A stretch of DNA of 6,401 nucleotides from Paracoccaceae bacterium. Its GTDB lineage: Bacteria; Pseudomonadota; Alphaproteobacteria; Rhodobacterales; Rhodobacteraceae. The notes below the pieces were generated by a model that was not told the DNA's origin, searched no databases, and worked only from the letters and a program-made list of their open reading frames with translations. Made by a program: the position numbers and the translations under genes. Shown one piece after another: positions 1 through 5,907 of the stretch (within the stretch, counting starts at the first letter, position 1; each line of letters opens with the position of its first letter). The stretch is taken from contig WFQA01000072.1 of the NCBI GenBank assembly GCA_015487255.1, positions 1-6,401 on the forward strand, given 5' to 3'.

Positions 1-1178
1 GAGGCGGCGCGCATCTCCGCATTTGCCGCTGCCGGTGTGGCCTCCACATGCACCAGCATTTCATCCATCCGCCCGTCGCGGCGCAGCTCGATCTGGAAAT
101 GCGGGGCCAGGCCATCCACCACCATGATCTGCTCCTCGATCTGGGTCGGAAACACATTAACCCCGCGCAGGATGATCATGTCATCACTGCGCCCGGTTAT
201 CTTTTGCATCCGCCGCATGCTGCGCGCCGAGCCGGGCAAAAGCCGGGTCAGATCGCGGGTGCGATAGCGGATGATCGGCAGCCCCTCCTTGGTCAGGGTG
301 GTGAAAACCAGCTCGCCCTTTTCACCATCCGCCACCACTTCACCGGTTTCGGGGTTGATGATCTCGGGATAAAAGTGATCCTCCCAGATGTGCAGCCCGT
401 CCTTGGTTTCCACACATTCATTGGCCACCCCCGGTCCCATCACCTCGGAAAGTCCGTAAATATCCACCGCATGCATGTCAAAGGCGCTTTCGACCTCGGC
501 GCGCATGGCGTTTGTCCATGGTTCGGCACCAAATATGCCCACCTGAAGGCTGCTCTCGCGCGGGTCACGGCCCTGTGCACGGTATTCATCCAGAATCGAC
601 AGCATGTATGAGGGTGTCACCATGATCGTGCTGGCTCCGAATTCCTCGATCAGCCGCACCTGCCGCGGGGTCATGCCGCCCGAAACCGGCACCACGGTGC
701 AGCCCAGCCGCTCGGCGCCGTAATGCGCCCCCAGGCCGCCGGTAAACAGCCCGTAGCCATAGGCGATATGCACCACATCACCGGGGCGGGTGCCGCTGGC
801 TCTGAGCGAGCGCGCAACCAGATCGGCCCAGGTGGAAATATCGCGCTTGGTATAGCCCACCACCGTTGGCTGCCCGGTGGTGCCGGAGGAGGCATGCACC
901 CGCGCGATCTGCTCACGCGGCACGGCAAACATGCCAAACGGATAATTATCGCGCAGATCCTGCTTGACGGTGAAGGGGAATTTCACGATATCCGCCAGCG
1001 ACTTCAGATCATCCGGATGCACCCCTGCCGCCTCGAACTTGGCCTTGTAAAACGGCACGTTATCATAGGCGTGGCGCAGCGACCATTGCATCCGCTTAAG
1101 CTGCAACGCCTGAATCTCATCCAGCGAGGCAATTTCGATCGGCTCCAGATCGCTGCGCGCCGGGGTTAAATCCTTCAT
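1..1178 (-). CDS. paaK: Phenylacetate-CoA ligase PaaK, partial (C-terminus beyond left edge)
   Basis: Cytosolic AMP-forming ligase that converts phenylacetate, ATP and CoA to phenylacetyl-CoA, the entry step of the paa pathway. My own minus-strand translation from ATG at 1178 stays open to base 1, giving 392 residues; PaaK proteins are usually about 430-440, so roughly 45 C-terminal residues, including the end of the small mobile adenylation domain, are outside the window. Visible family signatures: the phosphate-binding loop SSGTTGQPT (residues 97-105), YGLSE (241-245), YRTRD (305-309) and the hinge region SDDMIILRGVNVFP (331-344). The start overlaps the paaI stop as ATGA, and GAGG lies 7 bases upstream of the ATG, so translation is probably coupled to paaI. 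No stop or frameshift interrupts the frame. Family identity is firm; phenylacetate as the substrate rests on the paa neighbours, since close homologues activate other aromatic acids. Confidence 0.95.
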   Translation of the reverse strand, partial: MKDLTPARSDLEPIEIASLDEIQALQLKRMQWSLRHAYDNVPFYKAKFEAAGVHPDDLKSLADIVKFPFTVKQDLRDNYPFGMFAVPREQIARVHASSGTTGQPTVVGYTKRDISTWADLVARSLRASGTRPGDVVHIAYGYGLFTGGLGAHYGAERLGCTVVPVSGGMTPRQVRLIEEFGASTIMVTPSYMLSILDEYRAQGRDPRESSLQVGIFGAEPWTNAMRAEVESAFDMHAVDIYGLSEVMGPGVANECVETKDGLHIWEDHFYPEIINPETGEVVADGEKGELVFTTLTKEGLPIIRYRTRDLTRLLPGSARSMRRMQKITGRSDDMIILRGVNVFPTQIEEQIMVVDGLAPHFQIELRRDGRMDEMLVHVEATPAAANAEMRAA

Positions 1179-1618
1179 CTTTCATCCTCTTCAAAATGCT
1201 GGCCCCGGATCACCCTTGAGCCGCCACGAAACTCCGCGATCAACGCACCGTTTTGGTTGGTGACCTTCACATCATAAACCCCCGAGCGCCCGGCCCGCGC
1301 CCGCTCAACCGCCGTGGCGGTCAGCACATCATCCTTAAACGCCGGTGCGAGGTAGGTGATGCTGTTATGCTGCGCCACCGCCACCTGATTGTAGGCATTG
1401 CACGCCAGCGCAAAAGCGCTATCGGCCAGCGCGTAGCTGACCCCGCCATGGCAGGTGCCATGCCCGTTGCAATGCTGCGCCCCGAGCCGCATGGAAACCG
1501 TGGCCTGCCCCGGCCCGATATGCTCGCAGACCATGCCAAACCAGCGCGAGGCCTCATCCGCCCCCCACATCACATCACGCACCCGCTCGGCACGCTCCTG
1601 CGCGGAAATTCTGGCCAT
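1175..1618 (-). CDS. paaI: Hydroxyphenylacetyl-CoA thioesterase PaaI
   Basis: Hotdog-fold thioesterase that hydrolyses dead-end CoA thioesters (ring-hydroxylated phenylacetyl-CoA and related intermediates) and so frees CoA. The 147-residue product is close to the 140 residues of Escherichia coli PaaI. It carries the signature HGTCHGG (53-59) followed by LADSAFALACN, with Asp66 and His57 nine residues apart as in the family; this Asp corresponds to the catalytic Asp61 of E. coli PaaI. Downstream, SGVYDVKVTNQ and the FRGGSRVI segment also match the family. The frame stays open up to an ATG at 1672, but I chose 1618: GGAG (1626-1629) sits 7 bases before it, the protein then has normal length, and the longer form would begin inside the putative promoter. 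An ATG at 1633 is possible but has a poorer ribosome site. It is the first gene of the leftward paaI-paaK operon. Confidence 0.95.
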   Translation of the reverse strand: MARISAQERAERVRDVMWGADEASRWFGMVCEHIGPGQATVSMRLGAQHCNGHGTCHGGVSYALADSAFALACNAYNQVAVAQHNSITYLAPAFKDDVLTATAVERARAGRSGVYDVKVTNQNGALIAEFRGGSRVIRGQHFEEDER

Positions 1619-1625
1619 TTTGGCA

Positions 1626-1631
1626 CTCCCC
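1626..1631 (-). promoter_or_regulatory. Ribosome binding site deciding the paaI start
   Basis: Read on the minus strand the sequence is GGGGAG, followed by seven bases (TGCCAAA) and then ATG at 1618. This is the best Shine-Dalgarno match near any of the three in-frame ATGs (1672, 1633, 1618) and is the main reason for assigning the short 147-residue PaaI. Confidence 0.6.
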
Positions 1632-1644
1632 ATGCTTTTTTCCC

Positions 1645-1672
1645 ACTTTACATAAGCCGACCACGCGGTCAA
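1645..1672 (-). promoter_or_regulatory. Candidate sigma-70 promoter for paaI-paaK
   Basis: On the minus strand a TTGACC box (1672 to 1667, five of six matches to TTGACA) is followed by 16 bases and then TAAAGT (1650 to 1645, four of six matches to TATAAT). Transcription would begin near 1638, giving a leader of about 20 bases before the paaI ATG at 1618 and leaving room for the ribosome site. Spacing is near ideal and the position fits the gene, but this is a consensus match by eye; no start-site data support it. Confidence 0.55.
1659..1670. promoter_or_regulatory. GACC-N4-GGTC dyad, possible repressor operator
   Basis: The bases GACC (1659-1662) and GGTC (1667-1670) form an inverted repeat around ACGC. 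It overlaps the -35 box and the spacer of the candidate paaI promoter, so a bound protein would block RNA polymerase. GACC/GGTC half-sites are common for TetR-family regulators of acyl-CoA catabolism, and TetR-type PaaR proteins regulate paa genes in several proteobacteria. A flanking 7-base pair CACTTTA (1644-1650) and TAAAGTG (1673-1679) is also inverted, but its centre is offset by 3 bases, so it may be coincidental or a second site. The arms are only four bases, so the operator call is tentative. Confidence 0.35.
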
Positions 1673-1711
1673 TAAAGTGTTTCCGGTTCAAACACAAAAA
1701 TCATCGCAATT
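1673..1711 (-). promoter_or_regulatory. Minus-strand copy of a two-box motif facing paaI
   Basis: Read on the minus strand this is AATTGCGAT (1711 to 1703), 15 bases, then ACCGGAAACACTTTA (1687 to 1673). Both boxes recur, in the same order but facing the other way, in front of the fused fadJ-like gene (1739-1771). The second box ends just upstream of the candidate -35 of paaI, a usual place for an activator or co-regulator. The repetition is directly visible; its function and the protein that would bind it are unknown. Confidence 0.45.
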
Positions 1712-1738
1712 TGCGTTTGAGCGGAGCGAAAGGCAGCT

Positions 1739-1771
1739 AATTGCGATTCCACCATCACCGGAAACGCTATA
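1739..1771 (+). promoter_or_regulatory. Plus-strand copy of the two-box motif, with a -10-like element
   Basis: AATTGCGAT (1739-1747), 9 bases, then ACCGGAAACGCTATA (1757-1771). The first nine bases of each box are identical to the minus-strand copy at 1673-1711, and the second box matches it at 13 of 15 positions. The box runs into TATAGT (1768-1773), which resembles a -10 element and would place transcription start near 1780, about 15 bases before the gene start at 1795. No good -35 lies at the right distance: TTGCGA at 1741-1746 is 21 bases away. If this is the promoter, it would probably need an activator. Confidence 0.4.
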
Positions 1772-1784
1772 GTATCTGCAAAAA

Positions 1785-1789
1785 GGGAG
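1785..1789 (+). promoter_or_regulatory. Ribosome binding site deciding the start of the fused hydratase/dehydrogenase
   Basis: GGGAG lies five bases before ATG at 1795. The reading frame is open from an upstream ATG at 1741, but that start has no good ribosome site, would lie within the two-box regulatory region, and would add 18 residues not typical of the family. Confidence 0.65.
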
Positions 1790-1794
1790 CCGCC

Positions 1795-3789
1795 ATGCCA
1801 AGCGTTATCACCGAGCGTATCGGAGACATCCTCCATGTCACCATCGACAATCCGCCGGTCAATGCAACCTCGCAACCGGTGCGCGAAGGGCTGATGCAGG
1901 CTGTGGCGCAGGCCCGCTCCGCCCGTGCCGTGCTTTTGCGAGGCAAGGGGGCAAACTTTATCGCTGGTGGCGACATGGCCGAGTTTGACCAGCCCCCAAA
2001 AGCCCCCGACCTGCCCGATGTGGTTGCCGCCATCGAAGCAAGCCCCGCCTCGTGGATCGCACTGCTGCATGGCGCCGTTCTTGGCGGGGGCCTTGAGATC
2101 GCACTGGGCTGCAGCCACCGGATAGCGCAAACCAACACCCGTTTTGCCCTGCCGGAGGTCAATATCGGCCTGATCCCCGGCGCAGGCGGCTCCCAGCGCC
2201 TGCCGAGGCTGGTCGGGTTTGAGCTGGCTTGCGAGATGGCCACCAGCGGTAAAATGGTCAACGCCGAAGCCTTCCTGAAAGCCGGTGGTCTCGATCAGAT
2301 CTCCGATGATCCGGAAGCCGCCGCGCAAGCGCTCATCGCCAACCTGCCGCCCCGCCCCGCCCCGATCAGCGCCCGCCCTCGCCCCAAGGCCGACCCGGCA
2401 TATATCGCCGCCACCCGCGCACGGCTCACCAAAGGTGCAAAAGCCCCGCCGCATAATCTCGACGCTCTGATCTGGGCCAGCAAAACCGATTTTTCCAAGG
2501 GCCAGCCCCGCGAGCGCGCCCTGCACCTGAAGCTGCGCCAATCAACTGAGTCCAAAGCCCTGCGCCATGCGTTTTTTGCCGAGCGGGCCGCTGCCAGGCC
2601 CGAGGCTATCAGTGGAGCCAGCCCGTTTGCTGTCGAGCGTGTCGCCATTGCCGGAGCCGGGCTGATGGGGGCAGGCATTGCTGCATCCATGCTGTTGGCG
2701 GGCCTCGATGTGGTGCTGCTGGAAGCCAGCGAGGCCGCAGCAGAGGCCGGGCGCAACCGGGTTTTGTCCATCCTTGATGGCGCGGTAAAACGCGGCAAGC
2801 TAGACGCATCCAAATTGGTGGGTCTGGCCGAAAACCTGACCTCAACCACCGATTATAGCGCCGCCAAAAAGGCCGATCTCGGACTGGAGGCGGTGTTTGA
2901 GGATATGGAGGTCAAACGCGCGGTCATGGCCAGGCTCGCCACCAGCCTCGGCCCCGATGCGCTGTTGGCCAGCAACACATCCTACCTTGACCCAAACCTT
3001 ATTTTCAGCGCTATCCCCAACCCTTCCCGCTGCCTGGGGCTGCATTTTTTCTCCCCGGCCCATATCATGAAACTGGTCGAGGTGATCACCCTTGAAACCA
3101 CGTCAAAAACCACCCTCGCCACCGGCTTTGCCCTTGCCAAACGGCTGAAGAAATCCCCCGTTCTCAGCGGGGTTTGTGACGGTTTCATCGGCAACCGCAT
3201 GCTCTCAGCCTACCGCCGCGCGGCGGATTACCTGCTGGCCGACGGGGCCATGCCCGCACAAATCGACGCCGCCATGCGCGGCTTTGGCATGCCGATGGGA
3301 CCATACGAGTTACAGGACCTGACCGGGTTACAAATCGCCTTTGCCAACCGCCAGCGGCAAATGGCCAGCCGCCCAGCCAGCGAGCGCTACATCAATTTTG
3401 CTGACCAGCTTGTGGAGATGGGCCGCTTGGGCCAGCGCACGGGCAAGGGCTGGTATCGCTATGAAGGCAACCGCATACCGCAGGAGGACCCCGAGGTCTC
3501 GGCCCTGATCCGGGCAGGGGCGGATAACCGCTTTCAGTTTACCGACCAGCAGATCACCGAGCGCCTGCTGGCCGCCCTGATCAACGAGGGCGCGTGCATA
3601 TTGGACGAGGGCATCGCTGCCAGCGCCGATGATATCGACGTGGTGCAGATGCTCGGCTACGGCTTCCCGCGCTGGCGGGGCGGCCCGATGCATTATGGCA
3701 ACACCCTGCCCAACCTGCCCGAGATGGTGCGGGCGCTGGCCAGCCAAAGCCCCGGCTCATGGCAACTGGCCCAAAAATTCAAAGGATAA
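1795..3789 (+). CDS. Fused enoyl-CoA hydratase / 3-hydroxyacyl-CoA dehydrogenase (FadJ-like, PaaF+PaaH role)
   Basis: Bifunctional cytosolic enzyme of 664 residues: an enoyl-CoA hydratase domain (about 1-175), an NAD-binding 3-hydroxyacyl-CoA dehydrogenase domain (about 281-455), then two C-terminal dehydrogenase repeats (about 459-555 and 560-655). The architecture resembles FadB/FadJ alpha subunits and the peroxisomal bifunctional enzyme. Both hydratase glutamates are present and 20 residues apart, Glu101 in GGGLEIAL and Glu121 in LPEVNIG, and the oxyanion loop LIPGAGG follows. The Rossmann motif GAGLMG (287-292), catalytic His417 in HFFSP, Glu429 in KLVEV, and Asn467 in GFIGNR are intact. 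With both glutamates it should be a true hydratase rather than only an isomerase, so I infer the PaaF step (2,3-dehydroadipyl-CoA to 3-hydroxyadipyl-CoA) and the PaaH step (to 3-oxoadipyl-CoA). It precedes paaZ by four bases in one operon. General fatty acid beta-oxidation is the alternative role. Confidence 0.9.
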   Translation: MPSVITERIGDILHVTIDNPPVNATSQPVREGLMQAVAQARSARAVLLRGKGANFIAGGDMAEFDQPPKAPDLPDVVAAIEASPASWIALLHGAVLGGGLEIALGCSHRIAQTNTRFALPEVNIGLIPGAGGSQRLPRLVGFELACEMATSGKMVNAEAFLKAGGLDQISDDPEAAAQALIANLPPRPAPISARPRPKADPAYIAATRARLTKGAKAPPHNLDALIWASKTDFSKGQPRERALHLKLRQSTESKALRHAFFAERAAARPEAISGASPFAVERVAIAGAGLMGAGIAASMLLAGLDVVLLEASEAAAEAGRNRVLSILDGAVKRGKLDASKLVGLAENLTSTTDYSAAKKADLGLEAVFEDMEVKRAVMARLATSLGPDALLASNTSYLDPNLIFSAIPNPSRCLGLHFFSPAHIMKLVEVITLETTSKTTLATGFALAKRLKKSPVLSGVCDGFIGNRMLSAYRRAADYLLADGAMPAQIDAAMRGFGMPMGPYELQDLTGLQIAFANRQRQMASRPASERYINFADQLVEMGRLGQRTGKGWYRYEGNRIPQEDPEVSALIRAGADNRFQFTDQQITERLLAALINEGACILDEGIAASADDIDVVQMLGYGFPRWRGGPMHYGNTLPNLPEMVRALASQSPGSWQLAQKFKG

Positions 3790-3793
3790 CCCC

Positions 3794-5812
3794 ATGCTTA
3801 ACCTGCATTCCTTCGCCGCTGGCCGCTGGATCGCCCCCGATGGTGCCGCCCGTGCGATCCATTCCGCCATCACCTCCGAGCAGATCGCGCAAGCGGGCAG
3901 CCGGCTTGACACCGCCGCCATGCTGGATTTTGCCCGCAACACCGGCGGCCCCGCCTTGCGCAAGCTCAGCTTTCATGACCGCGCGCGTCGGCTGAAAGCC
4001 CTGGCCCTGCACCTGAAAGCCCATAAAAACCCGCTTTATGAGCTGAGCTACATGACCGGGGCTACCCATGCCGACAGCCAGATAGACATTGATGGCGGCA
4101 TCACCACCATGCTGGTTTTTGCCTCCAAGGGGCGGCGGGAGCTGCCCGATGCGCAGGTTTATCTTGATGGTGATCTGGAGCAGCTTTCACGGAATGGCAG
4201 TTTCATGGGCCAGCATATCTGCACCCCCCTGCTTGGGGCGGCGGTGCATATCAACGCTTATAACTTTCCGGTCTGGGGCATGCTGGAAAAACTCGCCCCC
4301 ACCCTGCTGGCCGGGGTTCCGGCGATCATAAAACCCGCCACCTCCACCGCCCATCTGGCGGAGGCGGCGTTTCGCATCATGCTGGAAAGCGGTATTTTCC
4401 CCAAAGGGGCGATGCAGTTCATCGCCGGTGGATCGGGGGATTTGCTGGCGCGACTGGATGGGCAGGATGTGGTGGCCTTCACCGGCTCTGCCGAGACCGC
4501 GCTGAAGCTGCGCTCCGCCCCGAACCTGCTGCAAAACGCCACCCGTTTTACGGCTGAGCAAGACAGTCTGAATGCCTCCATTCTTGGCCCGGACGCCAAG
4601 CCGCACACGCCGGAATTTGAGCTGTTCATCAATGAGGCTTACCGCGAGATCACCACCAAGGCCGGGCAAAAATGCACCGCCATCCGCCGGATCATCGCGC
4701 CGGAAGCATTGGTTGAACCGGTGATCGTGGCGCTGTCTGCACGGCTGGCCGGGGTGAAAATCGGCGACCCTGCGGCGCGGGATACCACCATGGGCGCATT
4801 GGTTTCCCAAAGCCAGCGCGCAGATGTGCAGGCGCGCATAAAGCTGATCAGCCAGGAGGCGCGGCGGGTTTATGGCGAGGATAAGCCCCCCCTGTCAAAA
4901 GGCGCGTTCATGACCCCGCAGCTTTTTCACTGCGCTGATCCGGATATGGCCAAAGCCGTGCATGAGGTCGAGGCCTTTGGCCCGGTCTCCACCATCATGC
5001 CCTACCGCGACCTGCCCCATGCGGCGGCGCTGGCCAATCGCGGCGGCGGCTCGCTGGTGGCTTCCGTTATCACCCACGACCCCGAGGTGGCCAGCCGGTT
5101 GGCGATGGGCATCGCGGCCCATCACGGGCGGCTTTATTTCAACGACCGCGATTCAATGGGCGAGGCCACCGGCCACGGCGCGCCCCTGCCGCATCTGGTG
5201 CATGGTGGCCCGGGCCGGGCTGGCGGCGGCGAGGAGATGGGCGGCATTCGCGGGGTGATGCACTATATGCAACGCACCGCCGTGCAAGGCTCGCCGCGCC
5301 TGCTCAGCGCCATCGGCCAGACATGGCTGCCCGGCGCACCGGTGGTGAAGGCGGCCACCCACCCGTTTCGCCATCATTTCGAGGAACTACAGCTCGGCCA
5401 GACCCTCACCACCAAACCTCGCAAGATCACGCTGGAGGATATCGAACATTTCGCCCATTTCACCGGCGATACATTTTATGCCCATATGGATGAGGAAGCG
5501 GCCAAGGCCAACCCGTTTTTCCCCGGCCGCGTGGCGCATGGCTACCTGTTGCTTTCCTTTGCCGCCGGGCTGTTTGTTGAGCCAGATCCCGGCCCGGTGC
5601 TGGCCAATACCGGGCTGAACGCCCTCAGCTTTCAAAAGCCCGTCAGCCCCGATGACAGCCTCACCGCCGAGCTTACAGTAAAGCGCAAAACCAAACGCAC
5701 CGATGAATATGGCGAAGTGCGCTGGCATGTGCGGCTGAGCAACCAGGAAGGGGAAACCGTCGCCACTTACGCACTCCTCACCATGGTGGCCTATAATCCT
5801 GCAAAAACGTGA
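3794..5812 (+). CDS. paaZ: PaaZ, bifunctional oxepin-CoA hydrolase / semialdehyde dehydrogenase
   Basis: Ring-opening enzyme of the phenylacetyl-CoA pathway. The C-terminal MaoC-like hydratase domain hydrolyses oxepin-CoA, and the N-terminal NADP-dependent aldehyde dehydrogenase oxidises the released semialdehyde to 3-oxo-5,6-dehydrosuberyl-CoA before it can cyclise into a dead-end product. The product has 672 residues against 681 in E. coli PaaZ. Dehydrogenase features: Asn157 in NAYNFP, Lys180 in IIKPA, FTGSAET, Glu255 in AEQDS and nucleophile Cys294 in GQKCTAIRR; the 39-residue Glu-Cys spacing equals that of E. coli (256/295). The hydratase domain starts near residue 525 and has FTGDTFYAH with Asp559 and His564, matching E. 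coli Asp561/His566, then PGRVAHGYL. ATG at 3794 follows AAGGA (3782-3786), which lies in the last codons of the preceding gene. The frame is open from 3629, but that extension only overlaps the upstream gene. Both activities look intact. Confidence 0.97.
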   Translation: MLNLHSFAAGRWIAPDGAARAIHSAITSEQIAQAGSRLDTAAMLDFARNTGGPALRKLSFHDRARRLKALALHLKAHKNPLYELSYMTGATHADSQIDIDGGITTMLVFASKGRRELPDAQVYLDGDLEQLSRNGSFMGQHICTPLLGAAVHINAYNFPVWGMLEKLAPTLLAGVPAIIKPATSTAHLAEAAFRIMLESGIFPKGAMQFIAGGSGDLLARLDGQDVVAFTGSAETALKLRSAPNLLQNATRFTAEQDSLNASILGPDAKPHTPEFELFINEAYREITTKAGQKCTAIRRIIAPEALVEPVIVALSARLAGVKIGDPAARDTTMGALVSQSQRADVQARIKLISQEARRVYGEDKPPLSKGAFMTPQLFHCADPDMAKAVHEVEAFGPVSTIMPYRDLPHAAALANRGGGSLVASVITHDPEVASRLAMGIAAHHGRLYFNDRDSMGEATGHGAPLPHLVHGGPGRAGGGEEMGGIRGVMHYMQRTAVQGSPRLLSAIGQTWLPGAPVVKAATHPFRHHFEELQLGQTLTTKPRKITLEDIEHFAHFTGDTFYAHMDEEAAKANPFFPGRVAHGYLLLSFAAGLFVEPDPGPVLANTGLNALSFQKPVSPDDSLTAELTVKRKTKRTDEYGEVRWHVRLSNQEGETVATYALLTMVAYNPAKT

Positions 5813-5856
5813 TGTAACAGAGCGGGGGTAAATGCGGAGCGCCCCGACCGAAGGGA

Positions 5857-5897
5857 GGATTTTTCGCAGGGGGGTCAATCCCCCCAAGGAAAATTCC
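5857..5897. repeat. Long hairpin in the convergent spacer
   Basis: The 95-base gap between paaZ and the acyltransferase holds one large imperfect palindrome. The outer arms GGATTTTTC (5857-5865) and GAAAATTCC (5889-5897) pair at 8 of 9 positions. After a 3x3 internal loop, an inner stem of six G-C pairs (5869-5874 with 5880-5885) closes on the loop TCAAT. On either strand the T-run comes before the GC stem and the A-run after it, the reverse of an intrinsic terminator, so termination would not follow the usual stem-plus-U-tract mechanism. It may be a terminator of another kind, an mRNA-stabilising hairpin at two converging 3' ends, or a member of a dispersed intergenic repeat family. Confidence 0.5.
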
Positions 5898-5907
5898 CCG
5901 GCTGCTG

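Noticed and set aside
48..611. 187-residue plus-strand open frame opposite paaK
   Set aside because: It lies wholly antisense to the well-conserved paaK frame; its sequence is rich in His, Arg and Gly with no recognisable domain, as expected for a shadow frame in GC-rich DNA.
1619..1672. Longer PaaI starting at ATG 1672
   Set aside because: It would begin inside the candidate -35 box, lacks a ribosome site, and adds 18 residues beyond the normal family length.
1253..1675. 140-residue plus-strand open frame opposite paaI
   Set aside because: It is antisense to paaI, covers its catalytic motif and the divergent promoter region, and resembles no family known to me.
1741..1794. Upstream ATG extension of the fused hydratase/dehydrogenase
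   Set aside because: The added residues are unlike the family N-terminus and fall on the regulatory motif and the -10-like element; GGGAG supports 1795.
1669..2541. 290-residue minus-strand open frame through the hydratase domain and the control region
   Set aside because: The plus strand encodes a complete, motif-intact hydratase here. The antisense frame has low-complexity Gly/Ala composition and no ribosome site that I can credit.
4187..4810. 207-residue minus-strand open frame inside paaZ
   Set aside because: It is antisense to the dehydrogenase domain of paaZ with its active-site Glu and Cys; there are no domain features of its own.
5869..5885. Inner G6/C6 hairpin as a plain intrinsic terminator for paaZ
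   Set aside because: It is followed by AAGGAAAATT on the plus strand and TGCGAAAAATCC on the minus strand, with no U-tract in either direction.
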